Origin: Vigna angularis
Lineage: Eukaryota; Streptophyta; Magnoliopsida; Fabales; Fabaceae
Assembly (NCBI RefSeq): GCF_016808095.1
Contig: NC_068974.1
Span: 30,488,825 to 30,552,824 of the forward strand
Reading direction: 5' to 3'
DNA length: 64,000 bases
The position numbers and the translations under genes are program-made. Each line of letters opens with the position of its first letter. Within the stretch, counting starts at the first letter, position 1. Positions 1-12,906 of the stretch are shown piece by piece. The notes beneath the pieces were generated by a model. It ran no database searches. It was not told the DNA's origin and saw nothing but the letters and a program-made list of their open reading frames with translations.

Positions 1-1018
1 AGTCATTGACTCTGGTAACTACTCTTAGGTCCCATATGCCCAAAAATTTCAAGGGAAAGTGTGTTACAGGTGATAAGATTGATGTACAAAGTGATTTATA
101 AGATTGACGTACAAAGTCTATATTTATATTGAAGTAAATAAATTATGCATTTGAAGCAACTAAAGTGTAATATAAAATCATTCACGTGTTTTCACCTTAT
201 AGTTTAAAATTTTGGGTTAGTGTTAATCTATGAAACGGTATTGGAAAGTCGATGACAGTGGTCTAGATTTCTACTTCTAACTTTGCCAACCTAATTCTTC
301 TAATAAAAATAAATAAATTTCAGCACACGCTAGATGGACCTGTGTACTACTCTCGCTTCAAAGTTCATAGCACTCTCTTACATGACTGAATCTGGTCAGA
401 TTCATCATACAGCTATTGCATGTTCCCTCAGCTAACAGGCTAAACGCTTTGGATAGTTGGCTTATGGTATGCCCTAGATACATACAGATTACCATTTGCT
501 AACTATGTCGCTCACCTGGATTTGGATTTTTCAGGAAAATGATAGGTGATCGGTCTCTATTCAAAAGGGTTTGAAGCATAAAGTGGTCCTCTAGACGGTG
601 TTGTCCACAAGATATTTTTCCGCTGAGCTAGAGATAAAGATGGATATGGAATACTAAAGCCTTTATAATAGTAGGGTCCAATATAGCTAATTCCATCTTA
701 TTTGGCATTTGCAAAGGAACATCTAGAGGTGGAGCTCCAAGTGTTAGACTTTCAATCTACATGGCCTGTTGGTTTGGGTTGTGCAGTGATGATGGCGTTC
801 TTTCAGTAATGGATGATTCTATCTAGCATCCACTCCGAATTTGGATGTTTTCCCCAGAAAACAGGTGTCTTTCATGAGAGCATAAATACACAAGCATTAG
901 AGACAATGCGCCAAACACACTCTTAATATACATCATACATGATTTCTACACTCCGTACAACCAACCAAACTACAGTGCAACTGCGGTAAACACATTTAAG
1001 TGCATAGAGGGAACCAAA
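1..1018. other. 3' flank of PTPA gene, no gene recognised
   Basis: Moderately AT-rich sequence downstream of the minus-strand PTPA gene. No long open frame or repeat end was recognised. It may hold a short last PTPA exon and the 3' UTR, because a donor-like GTATGT sits at the end of the conserved PTPA coding sequence. One weak acceptor candidate lies near 434 on the minus strand, but I could not confirm it. Confidence 0.3.
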
Positions 1019-2203
1019 TCAAAGCAATACAATCAAACAGCATCGCACATACCACTTAATTATCGATCCAAAGAGGAAATGCTGCATGATGGGGACCTTT
1101 TCAAGAACCTCAGCCTTGTACATCTTGAGCAACCCACCGTTCACCTTGTTCCAATTGGGCACCCCACTGATATCATCCAGCATGGGCGAGTGCTCGGCAA
1201 ACACCCCCTTCTTCACCTTCTTCACAAAGGCAATGCAAGCAAGGTAAAGATACTCCTTGGAGAAATTCTCCAAGATATCCTCATTATGAATGGACTTAGG
1301 CTTCATATATTTGTGATCAATCAACTGCGAAGACCCAAATATGAAGGGCAAAAAGTGGTAATCATCAAGCCCCCACACACCATGAGATCCTGCAGGCTCC
1401 AAGCAATACAACAACTGCAATTTCCTCATGAGATCCAAGTACCTCACGAACACCCTCGCCACTAGAGCCGGATAATCCTCCTCTCCGACCACTCCCAGCC
1501 GCGCCAGGCAGTACAGCCACGCCGCAAAATTCGTCTCGTGGCCGGTGCCGTAGTCGATGCGGCTCGCGTTACCAAAGGAGTCAGCAAAGTAAGGCACGAG
1601 TTCGACAGTCGCCGAGCGCAGATTCTCCGGGAGGAGCTTTAAGATCAGTGATTCTGCGGAATTGGACATTTTCTCGTGCCAGGTGCGATACGCGACGTTT
1701 CCGTAGCGCGCAGATTGTGGGACAGGGGGGGTTTCGTCGGCGAATAGGGTTAGGGTTTCAAGGATAGAGAGCACGGCGAGAATGGTCGGGGATTCGTGAC
1801 ACTGATCGGAGATTTTGCGGCCGCGGATGGATTCGGAGAGTGCGACGACGAAGCCGAGGAAGTTTTTGCCGGAGAAGGAGTCGTGGAAGGAGCGAATATC
1901 ATCGGGGGAGTGAATGCGCTTGGTGGGGGTGTGGAAGTCGTAGGGTGGCGGCAAAATGGGAACCTTTTGAGGTTGTGGAACCGGGGAGAGGATGATAGCG
2001 CGGGTAGAGTTGGGGTCTGGGGGGATTGCTGGGGCGCGGATGGGGCGGTAGGTTGGGGGAGGGGAGAAGATAGGGGTTGGGATAGGGGGGGCAAAGGTTG
2101 TAGGGCCTCCGCACTTGCAGCAGGTGCCGGTGGTGGGAGGGGAGGAGGAGGGTGGGTGATGATGGGTGTCGTCGGGGTGGTGGTGGTGATGAGAATCTTC
2201 CAT
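1019..2203 (-). CDS. PTPA: Serine/threonine-protein phosphatase 2A activator (PTPA)
   Basis: PTPA proteins are peptidyl-prolyl isomerase-like activators that restore active PP2A catalytic subunits in cytosol and nucleus. The frame from ATG at 2203 gives 394 residues. The first ~90 are low-complexity His/Pro/Ser with a small Cys cluster (TCCKCGG). The PTPA fold follows, with family motifs RIDYGTGHETNFAAWLYC, EPAGSHGVWGLDDYHFLPF and, near the end, VPIMQHFLFGSIIKW. The family normally ends about one residue after this KW. Here the frame runs on for YVRCCLIVLL, and the DNA just past the KW codons reads GTATGTGC, a good intron donor. The true end is therefore probably in a short downstream exon below position 1070. 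The 5' half is strikingly GC-rich compared with the flanks. No frameshift is seen. It is the only gene in the first 15 kb that looks functional. Confidence 0.88.
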   Translation of the reverse strand: MEDSHHHHHPDDTHHHPPSSSPPTTGTCCKCGGPTTFAPPIPTPIFSPPPTYRPIRAPAIPPDPNSTRAIILSPVPQPQKVPILPPPYDFHTPTKRIHSPDDIRSFHDSFSGKNFLGFVVALSESIRGRKISDQCHESPTILAVLSILETLTLFADETPPVPQSARYGNVAYRTWHEKMSNSAESLILKLLPENLRSATVELVPYFADSFGNASRIDYGTGHETNFAAWLYCLARLGVVGEEDYPALVARVFVRYLDLMRKLQLLYCLEPAGSHGVWGLDDYHFLPFIFGSSQLIDHKYMKPKSIHNEDILENFSKEYLYLACIAFVKKVKKGVFAEHSPMLDDISGVPNWNKVNGGLLKMYKAEVLEKVPIMQHFLFGSIIKWYVRCCLIVLL

Positions 2204-5200
2204 TGTTGCGATGACGAGGGTGGTGATGCAGTCGAAAGTCGAAATGATGGACAGAAGGGAAAACCTGAATGCAGGAGTTTGCGGGCCGGGCCCAGTTATA
2301 CGTTTACTCTTCTGCTTGTCGATAAGCCCTTTGTTTTTATAGCGGTTATCGGGTTTCAGTAATTCATATCATGATTTAAAACATAAATTTAAACACAAAT
2401 AATACATTTTTTACTTTTTATTTAGAGGTGTACATGTTGCGCTTAAGGGTGTCAAGGGTGCCAAGATGATCTAATCTCACTCATCATATGTTAACTACAA
2501 ATAATAATTGATTAATTTACCTTTAATTCATTTGAACTCGTTTAACTCTAAGATTAAATAAATTGGTTCAATTTACCTATATTAAAAAAATTATATTTTT
2601 TTGGATCTAATCCGATTTAAACTGGATTTAACGCATTTTAGAATCTCTAATTGAGTTTAGTCTTTGATCACATTGTCTTATTTTAAGGAGTTCTAAAACA
2701 AAACAAAAAAAAGTTAAAAAACGTTAAATAAGTAATTGAAGGATAAAAATATTATGAATACTAACTATTAAAAAAATTAAACAATGTTATAACAAATAAT
2801 TTTTTTCCATCCAAGAAAATTAAGTCTTTCTTGAAAATTATTATTGACTAAAAAATAAATTTAAATGTGTCAAACTTAGTCAACTCAATTTAAATAGCTT
2901 GGTTAACTATATGTTAAACTAAAAATAGTTAATTCAACTTGACTCTTTTAAAAAATTTATAACTCAACTTAACTAAACACGGGTTCCTGGATTAATGATG
3001 TTTTGTTCTTTTGGTTTATTATATATATTTATTGTAATGTGATTAAAGTGGATTGATTTAGTTCATTTTTTTATAGTTTTATCCTCAAAGTCTTCATTTA
3101 TCTTATAAAACATTATTATAAAGATAGTATTTGAAAACTAAAGTGTGAATCTACATAACTTGATATAGTGTTGTTGACACAATCAAATTATCACTATTTG
3201 ACCAAGACAACTTTAGTATTGTTTAGTAGTTAACAAACTAGATAAGATTAAATTAATTCATAATCGTATCTTAATGAATACAGAATTGATTTTCAACTTA
3301 TAAAATCCTATACGAAAGGTTAATAAAACAATTTGCAAATATAATAACATATAAAAGTAAAAATCTAGCATAATGGAATTAATATTTAATATTGATAAAA
3401 AAAATATATAAATGTGAATTTGATAATAATAAATAAAATAACAAATTAATAGAAGACTTTAAAACGATTTTAGTAAACTAGACTACTTTTTCAAAATAGA
3501 TTCATTATTGGCTATCTATAAATTATTGTCCAATTTATTACTCTTTTTAGATTTTAAATTAATATAAGTAAATTCTTAATTAATTCGTTGACATTTTCAT
3601 TATTAAAAGCAAACAATTTATATTATTCATAATAAATTCAACCAAAGTACATTTTCAATTAAATTCTTTTATGTTTAATCATATATATTTTTTTACCTCC
3701 TTAATCAAGCAAAAAGTTAATTAATCAACGTATATTTTTTATTAATTATTGTTAAAAAATTTATCAGTAGTCAAAGTACATTTTTAATTGATAGGAAAAA
3801 CTCATTCAACCACATGAAATTTTAAACTTTAATAAAGGTATATTCTCAATCAAAATTAAAAACCATTAGATTCTTATGATTAACATGCATATAAATTAAA
3901 ACACCTCGCTAATTAGTTATGATTGAAAAATCATTACATTTTACGTGATTTAGAGATAAAAGACATAGATATATGAAAACCAAAACAATAATCAACATAA
4001 TAATGACATTATTTTAATCTAACCTTAGAATTCACAACGAAATTATAATGAAACTAACCCTATAAGCTTAGTCCTGGGTGAAATACATGATGAATGAAAA
4101 AAAAGTAAAAAAAAAAGAGTGGAAAGAAAGTGAGAGATGTGGTGGATGACAGTTGCACAAAACTAGAGATTTTAATGTCTCTTATTATACTTCTCTTAAG
4201 TTTATTTTATATAGAACTTGATTGGAGTTAGATTATGACATTATTATTGCTGAATCTAATTTCTTATAATGTAACTTCTCCTAAATAATTAATAGATTTG
4301 ATTAGTTTTAAAAATGTTTGAATGATATTCTCAATAAATATTTTCATATAAAATTAAATTAATTAATTTGTAAAATATATAATAAATTATCAACAATTGA
4401 ATTTTAATAAAAATCTCAATTCAGTCCTTTTTGTTTTTTTCCATTTGATCATACTTGACTAACTTTGAAAATTTGACTTGTTTGCTATCTAGTGAGGGGA
4501 TGCCACTTGGTAGTTAGGGCTATTTTTCTTCTGGTTCAAGGGTTTCACATTTTGAGATCTCTGATGCAGGTTCGGTTTTGTTGGTGTGTGTTTGCAATTT
4601 GTTGTGTTTGATTGTTGAAGAGTTAGATCTGTTATTTAGGGTTTTGGGTGGACTGTTTCAAGAGGCATACTAGAGTTGATGAAGATGCGATCTAGTGAAG
4701 GTAGTTCTCGGGATCTGTAATGGTCGTGTTTTATTTGTGGTTCGTTTTATATTCATATCGTGGTGGTTTACGATTAGGGGCTTCAAGAAGATGTATTTGC
4801 ATTTTCCATTGAAGGCTTATAATGGTTTGAAATGCAGGTTGAGGATATTTGGTGCTTTAGAGGAACAATGTTTCTTGTAAGTGCATTTTGGCACATGCAA
4901 ATGTGTGCTTTTTGTTGGTGACACGAAAGTGGAAGATGGAGAATGATGGTACTCGTGCGGCTTTTGTTGGAGAATTTGATAAAAACACAACTTAATTGGA
5001 TTTTCTAAGGTGTGAATGATCACTACCCTTAAAGATTTATCCACAGTAATATGTAAATCCCCTAGGATATAATAAGAACGTTTCTATATATATTGAGGAA
5101 TTCAGAACTAGTAAGAAGAACTTTGTTAACGAGTAAATATAAACCTAGGTTGAAGATAAAAAGAAAAGAAAAAGAATAAGTGAAAGTGAAAGAAGAGATA

Positions 5201-5219
5201 TATGAGAGTTGTGTCTCTT
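2204..5219. other. PTPA promoter side and AT-rich intergenic DNA
   Basis: The first ~150 bases should hold the PTPA 5' UTR and promoter, though no clear TATA box was seen. From about 2360 to 4450 the sequence is very AT-rich, with only homopolymer runs and short random frames. About 4450-5060 is less AT-rich and has short open frames (for example plus strand 4695-4880) without recognisable domains. I see no supportable gene. Confidence 0.4.
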
Positions 5220-5432
5220 TGGAGGTGTAGTGACGACAATGGGTCAGATAGGACACGAATAATGCCTACCCGTTACCTGGCCTGCATAAAAATATTATAC
5301 TCATTACTCGTCCCGTTACTCATTGTATACCCGCATAAAGAAAATCTGCGGATTTTTTTCAACTAACGAGTACTTGTTAAATACCCGCAAATATTTTAGA
5401 AAGAAATTATTTTATGTTTTTAAAAAATTATT

Positions 5433-6360
<928 letters not shown>

Positions 6361-6717
6361 TCACAAATAATAGATCTGGATAAGAAACTAAGAATGAAGA
6401 AGGTAGGGAAATAGAAATGAGCTACTTGAAAGAGTCTTAGATCTGCAAAAAAAATGAAAGTGAAAGAGCACAACAACAAAAAGGAAAACCAAAACCTCTA
6501 ACGACTTAAACCTAACAAAGGATATAAATTTAATTTTATTTTCTTAACGGGTAAAAAATACATGTAGGTATGAATAGTATGATACCCGAACCTGACCCGT
6601 TAATGAGCGGGTATTAAATTATTTGTCACCCGTTACCCATAGGTATCAACTACCCAGAATGAATTTTATTCGCAGATATCTACGGGCGCAAATTTTTTTT
6701 CCATCGCTATGGAGGTG

Positions 6718-8376
6718 AGAAAAAGCATCTATTTATAGGTGGTAAGATACTTAAAACAACCCACAAATAGTTGAAACTAAACAACAATTTGTGATTGAAG
6801 CTTCGTGATGTGCGTAGATGACACTATAGAGTGGGGAGACATTTTGCAATACATTGCTAAATTCAATTTTTGTAACAATTCCCACATATTGCAAAGTATA
6901 AGATATATAAAGAATAAAAGAAGAAATTTGGGGTCTTAAATAAATGTAATGCTTCAGAGTTGGTATAGCAAGTTATTCTTAATGGTAATTTTTACCATTA
7001 TCTAAGCTACAATTTATTAACAAAATCAACTATTCTCTAGCTCTTAACTTGTTTAATCCTCACTTTTATATTGTTTTTGTAAATACCTTTAGTTTGGGCT
7101 ACACTTATTAATTTATATCTTTAATCCCCTATTTTTGTATCCTATTTTGTAACAAGAAGACGCTCTACCAAACCATAGAGCTAGGCAACCAAAGAAGCAG
7201 GAAGAATAAGAAAAGAAGGGAGAGCATGAATCCAAGTGGCGTTGAGTGCCACCTCCACGTCATTGAGCGAGCCCTTTACAAAGGCTACACCTCTAAGCGT
7301 TCTCTATTCACTGTTGAGCACCAACTTTATAGAGAGCAAATCTGGTGTTTATGAAGACGTTGAGCAACAAACCCTGGGCGTTGAGCAATGCTTTGCTGAT
7401 GTGGCAAATGAAGTTGTATTTCTTCTTATATCTCAAAGGAAGCTCGTCTTTGGATGGTTGGAGGCACGAAAACACCCTTCTTCTATATACTGCCACTTAT
7501 CTTTTATATGTATTATGTCATTTATTCAATGTCCTAAAAGTACTCTAAGGTAGATCTAGACACATTTTTGTACCTTACAACCTAAGAACTTTAAACCCAA
7601 TGTAATTTCTCCACTCTTGGTTAAATGAATTCTTGCCTTAAGTATAAGACTTTTTATCCAAGCCACCCTCTAAATCATGTAGAAGCCTCTAGCAAGAATT
7701 GGATGATTTGATTAAGCCATAATTTGAAACCAAACTTTCAAATCAATCTAAATCAATGAAATAGGATGAGTTGTCAATTCATCCAATCATTAAGCATAAA
7801 TCAAACCACAAACTATGGAATGAACAACATACAAGAGAATTCAACTACTCATAATGATGGAAAGTTAAGCTTTACGAGTTTAATGTTCCTTTCCTATGTT
7901 CTCACCAAGATAATGTATTTAAGTACAAAGAGAATGCCAAAAAAAAAAGCTAAGAAAATGAGATGCTTAATCTAGAAGCAAAGTCCTTTATTTATGTATA
8001 TTTTTGGACGGTGCTTAGTTTCATTTTGTAGTGATTAGTGATAATAGTTTCTTCTTATGGTGGGTTTTTTTTCAGCTTAACCACAAGTTTTTACTATTAG
8101 CACTTTTTCTTTGGGGAATTTTCTTGGTAAATTAGTCCTATTCTATGTCACTAAACTGGAGGTCAAAATTCAATGGTATGTATTTTATACTTCTAGAACT
8201 CAGGATCAATAACTGTGGCTCAGGAATAGTAAATATGGCTTAATTGTCTCATTATTGTTTTCCTAAAAAATAAGTGTAAAACATCAAAATATCATCAACT
8301 TTACCAAATTCCAATTTTTATCCTTCATTTTGTTACTTATAGCTAAAAAAAGGGTTAGAAGAAGAATTGTTCTACT
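6718..8376. other. Intergenic DNA with possible old LTR debris
   Basis: No gene is supported. About 7200-7560 is less AT-rich and repeats the phrase GTTGAGC several times (GGCGTTGAGTGCC, GACGTTGAGCAAC, GGCGTTGAGCAATG), resembling the GCTCAGC-rich tract of the LTR-like insertion at 51582-52994 read in reverse. It may be a remnant of a related element, but no ends were found. The rest is ordinary AT-rich sequence. Confidence 0.3.
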
Positions 8377-9444
8377 TGTCAGAACAATCAGTATCGTTAT
8401 AGAGTCGCGCAACGGAATAAAATATAGATAACGGAAAGCGTGTAACAATCACAACACAAGTTAAAATAGTCGGTTTCAAAAATTGATTTGCTTAGCGAAC
8501 TTTTATCGAATAGTTGATGTGCTAAGAGTTTAGAGATCAAGAAAATCAACACAGAATTTTTATCCTGGTTCGAATCAAAAGATTCTACGTCCAGTCGTTA
8601 ATCACTATAAATAGTGATTAACCTTTTTCACTAAAAATATAGTTGTACAAATTACAAGATAATGAAATGAGCAAAGAATAGAAAACACCTTCCTTCGACG
8701 CACGAACCAGAAGAGCTTCCTTCGACGCACGAACCGGAAACAACAGCTCTGTCAACTTGAAGAGAACTGCTCCGACCTTTGATACACAAAGCGCGAGCTT
8801 CTCCTATTCACAAGACCAGACAAGAGCACTCTATCACTTTGAGAACTTCCTCAGACAAACTGTATTCTCAAAATGGCATAGATCCTTTTCACTCACAAAG
8901 AGCTTCCCTTAGGCACAAAGCTCTAATACTCTCAATTGAAAAGTTAGTTTCTAAGAGCTGTGAAGACCTCTATTTATAAGCCTAGTTTCGTGCAGGGTCA
9001 AAAACTGAAAAGACATCTCCCAACTGCCACTGATAATCGATTATCATAAGTGATAATCGATTATTTGTGTCCGTTATGGGGTTTTCAAAAAAGTGATAAT
9101 CGATTATCCTGAGCAATAATCGATTATTCCAGAGACTTGAACAGAATTAAATAAAACAGTGATAATCGATTATTCTGTATAATAATCGATTATTTGCGCA
9201 AGCAACTCTCTTCTAAACTGGCTCGTGATAATCGATTATTCCTCTTGATAATCGATTATTTGTGCAATGACTCACTAAATACGAAAACTTCTAAGAGTTT
9301 TTACATCATTACATTTTATCCTGTACATTTGTTTCTACAAAATGCGTTTGACAAAGATGCATTTAGAGTCTTCAATTCTTCAGCTTTTATCATCATCAAA
9401 ATTTCACAGTAGCTTTAAGAGACCAATGCTCCTCATTGGTAACA
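8377..9444 (-). repeat. 3' LTR of the TR-GAG element
   Basis: 1068 bp, bounded on the plus strand by TGTCAGAACA and TTGGTAACA. It contains four pairs of the palindrome ATAATCGATTAT. A polypurine tract lies just inside at 9446-9460, and similar C-rich tracts (purine-rich on the coding strand) recur near 9561-9580 and 9605-9630. Confidence 0.92.
9033..9259. repeat. Array of paired ATAATCGATTAT palindromes
   Basis: The 12-bp perfect palindrome ATAATCGATTAT starts at 9033, 9053, 9096, 9116, 9162, 9182, 9228 and 9248. The copies form four pairs, each with starts exactly 20 bp apart, and pair-to-pair steps of 63, 66 and 66 bp. The other LTR has the same arrangement (12307/12327, 12370/12390, 12436/12456, 12502/12522; 12327 has one substitution). 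Two more pairs with the same 20-bp step lie in the internal region at 10066/10086 and 10138/10158 (the last starts GTAATCG). Spacer sequences differ while the spacing is kept. Confidence 0.93.
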
Positions 9445-10374
9445 ATCTCCCCCTTTTTGATGATGATAAAAAATATCTTGTTAAAAGAATTTCTAATTTC
9501 CTACAGATTTCATACTTACAAACATGTTAGTAATAACTGCACTACTTAAATTAGAAGTTTTCTCCCCCTTTTTGATCATAAGCAAAAAGTAAAAAAGTGG
9601 AAAAATTCCCCCTCAAATTTTTCTCCCCCTCAACAAAAGAATTGATGCATTTCAAAACAGAAATAAAATTGAAATTTCATAACATGAAAGAACAGAATAC
9701 CTCATGGAATATAAGAACAACATAAATTCAACTCTAATTAAGAAGTACAAACAATATTAATTAATCCATAATAGAGATAAAAACAAGATATCTAACAAAC
9801 TCATATATCTTCCCCTTATATAGGTACCAGTTATCACATAATATGTCAATCAAAAATAGATTTCCCCATTTTTTATCATAATCAGAAAAACATCTAATCT
9901 TTATGCACCCCTAAATTTGTTAACTTAAAAAGAATTTGGGTCCTTTTAATTCATTAAAAATTACTCCCCTAAAAGTAATATTCCCTTTAAAAATCAAAGA
10001 CAGATTCCTTAAAAAATTTTAAAAAAAGTTTTTTTTTTTGTTTTTTTTTTACGCTGTGACTTAAGATAATCGATTATTACTTTAAATAATCGATTATTTG
10101 AGATCCAAATTGTCAAAATCCAAATTTTGAGGACGAGATAATCGATTATTACCCTTGGTAATCGATTATTTACGTTAATTTCTGAAAAACACAAATTTGG
10201 GCCAAATTTTCAACCTAAGACACATCTAACATTCATAAATTATTTCAAAGCTCTTTAAAAAATACCAGGATACCATAGAGTCTTCTTTTCCTTTTGAAAA
10301 ATTAACCCGCAAAACAAAACAATAGAGTTTTGGTCTCCATAATCTCATTTGGGTCCTTTGAGGTTAGAGACAAT

Positions 10375-11605
10375 TTACTTTATAACAGGAATCCAAGCAT
10401 ATTTTCCATTTGGAACATCAAAATGTTTAATTCTATATTTGTTCGAAGTGTGTCCCTTTTTCATACAATAAAAGCATGTGACAACATTTGGGTTTCTATA
10501 AGACATAGTTCCTTTTTCAACCCATACCCTACGGGTTCTTTTAATTTGGTTCTTACTTTTAAAAACACTTTTGTTTTTATAAACCTTTTTAACAGTTATA
10601 GGCATTCAACATTATTATTTCCAGTTGCAACTTCAAGAAGATTTTCAAGAATATCAATATCAAGCATATGACTCTTACATGAAAGACATTCAACAGGATG
10701 TTCAACATTTGAAGACTCTTTCATTTCCAAGTTGCAAATTTTATTTCTCAAACTTACTTCCTCATCTAAAGCCTTCTCATATTTAATTCGCAATTCTTTA
10801 AATTTCTTTTTCAAATTTTTATGAGCAGCATTCAATTTTTCAGATTCATCAAGCAATTCAAGAAAAGCTTTTTGCAAATCAAATTCACTAGATTCAGAAT
10901 TAGAACAACTTACTTGGCTTGCAGTATTATCAGTATTTACCATCAGACACAAGTTTGCTTCTTCATCAGAATCACTTGAACTACTTGAGTCATTATCAAC
11001 CCAAGCAATGTGAACCTTCTTCTTTTTGTGAATTTTCTTAATAATTGGACAAACGACTTTTATATGGCCTCTTTCACCACATCCATGACATTTAAAGCTT
11101 GATGAGGAGCCTTGATTGTTCTTCTTTTTCTTCAAGAGTTGGCTTTTAGATGATTCATTGCTGGCCATTAAGCATAGATTTTCTTGCTCATTTGAATTGT
11201 TTGAGCTTGAGGAGCTTGAATCAAACAACGTCAACTTAACAACATCTGTGACTTTATCATGAGTGACTCTTAAAAATTTCCACATTTCCTGAGCACTTTT
11301 ATAAACAGATACTTTGAAAAAATCATCAATGGTTAGTGTAGATAAAATTATATTCCGAGCCTTAATATCAAATTGGGCTCTTCTATTTTCCTCAACAGTC
11401 TAGTCAAAATATGATTTTTCTACTTCCACACCATCAACTGTATTTTTAGGAATATATGGACCATTTTGTACGGCTTCCCAGATGCCTCTGTCAATTGACT
11501 CTAAAAATATTTGCATTCTTATTTTCCAAAACGCATAATTTTCCCCGTAAACAAAGGTCTATCAATAGAAGCACCCTCAGCATAAACTTGGTTATGACCG
11601 CCCAT
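10375..11605 (-). pseudogene. Broken gag gene of the TR-GAG element
   Basis: Gag is the capsid/nucleocapsid protein of copia-type elements. Reading begins at ATG 11605 (MGGHNQVYAEGASIDRP), is thrown out of frame near 11540 by loss of one base in a G run, and meets a TAG at 11400-11402 where the family has Trp. The longest surviving frame is 11285-10596 (229 residues). It has a zinc knuckle CHGCGERGHIKVVC, Ser/Asp-rich linkers and a coiled-coil segment. A second zinc-knuckle-like motif CFYCMKKGHTSNKYRIKH follows in another frame at 10605-10375. There are at least three lesions, so no full Gag can be made. Confidence 0.88.
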
Positions 11606-11650
11606 TTTTGAAAAATTTGAAAAACTATCAAAGCAAGCTCTGATACCAAT

Positions 11651-12718
11651 TGTCGGAATAATCGGTACCGTTATAGAGTCGCGCAGCGGAATAAAATATA
11701 GATAGCGGAAAGCGTGTAACGATCACAACACAAGTTAAAATAGTTGGTTTCAAAAATTGATTTGCTTAGCGAACTTTTATCGAACAGTTGATGTGCTAAG
11801 AGTTTAGAGATCAAGAAAATCAACACAGAATTTTTATCCTGGTTCGAATCAAAAGATTCTACGTCCAGTCGTTAATCACTATAAATAGTGATTAACCTTT
11901 TTCACTAAAAATATAGTTGTACAAATTACAAGATAATGAAATAAGCAAAGAATAGAAAACACCTTCCTTCGACGCACGAACCAGAAGAGCTTCCTTCGAC
12001 GCACGAACCGGAAGCAACAGCTCTGTCAACTTGAAGAGAACTGCTCCGACCTTTGATACACAAAGCGCGAGCTTCTCCTATTCACAAGACCAGACAAGAG
12101 CACTCTATCACTTTGAGAACTTCCTCAGGCAAACTGTATTCTCAAAATGGCATAGATCCTTTTCACTCACAGAGAGCTTCCCTTAGGCACAAAGCTCTAA
12201 TACTCTCAATTGAAAAGTTAGTTTCTAAGAGCTGTGAATACCTCTATTTATAAGCCTAGTTTCGTGCAGGGTCAAAAACTGAAAAGACATCTCTCAACTG
12301 CCACTGATAATCGATTATCATAAGTGATAATCAATTATTTGTGTCCGTTATGGGGTTTTCAAAAAAGTGATAATCGATTATCCTGAGCAATAATCGATTA
12401 TTCCAGAGACTTGAACAGAATTAAATGAAATAGTGATAATCGATTATTCTGTATAATAATCGATTATTTGCACAAGCAACTCTCTTCTAAGCTGGCTCGT
12501 GATAATCGATTATTCCTTTTGATAATCGATTATTTGTGCAATGACTCACTAAATATGAAAACTTCTAAGAGTTTTTACATCATTACATTTTATCCTGTAC
12601 ATTTGTTTCTACAAAATGCGTTTAATAAAGATGCATTTAGAGTCTTCAATTCTTCAACTTTTATCTTCATCAAAATTTCACAGTAGCTTTAAAAGACCAA
12701 TGCTCCTCATTAGTAACA
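11651..12718 (-). repeat. 5' LTR of the TR-GAG element
   Basis: 1068 bp, the same length as the left LTR. In element orientation it starts TGTTACTAATGAGG and ends TTATTCCGACA, directly followed by the primer-binding site at 11638-11650. It repeats the four palindrome pairs. Confidence 0.92.
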
Positions 12719-12723
12719 CTGCT

Positions 12724-12848
12724 CATAAATGTACTTAATTGATAAATTAATGTGAAAATTCAAGAATTCTAAACAATTATCAATATTACACCCTACAAAA
12801 TTTTGTATATTTATTTTGACATTCAAAATATTTACTAAAATTAGGTTT

Positions 12849-12906
<58 letters not shown>

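Larger units (their letters stand above)
8377..12718 (-). mobile_element. TR-GAG type non-autonomous LTR retrotransposon (copia-related)
   Basis: Two 1068-bp direct repeats (8377-9444 and 11651-12718) begin TG and end CA. The flanks CTACT (8372-8376) and CTGCT (12719-12723) look like a 5-bp target duplication with one mismatch. On the minus strand the 5' LTR is followed by TTGGTATCAGAGC, a primer-binding site matching initiator methionine tRNA. The 3' LTR is preceded by a purine tract (AAAAAGGGGGAGAT). The 2.2-kb interior encodes only a broken gag with zinc knuckles and no protease, integrase or reverse transcriptase. By hand I count roughly 25-30 differences between the LTRs, so it is older than the gypsy element at 40-50 kb. 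Confidence 0.92.

Noticed and set aside
1796..2362. Gly/Val-rich 188-codon plus-strand frame over the PTPA 5' end
   Set aside because: It is the antisense of the conserved PTPA coding sequence and its GC-rich Pro/His region.
7236..7553. 105-codon plus-strand frame
   Set aside because: No domain; the GTTGAGC-rich text looks like repeat debris.
8779..8979. 66-codon frame present in both TR-GAG LTRs (also 12053-12253)
   Set aside because: It lies wholly inside an LTR on the strand opposite gag, has no domain, and is conserved only because the LTRs are copies.
9033..9259. Regularly spaced repeats considered as a CRISPR-like array
   Set aside because: The genome is plant, the repeat is a 12-bp palindrome within an LTR, spacers are not uniform in the CRISPR sense, and no cas genes exist.
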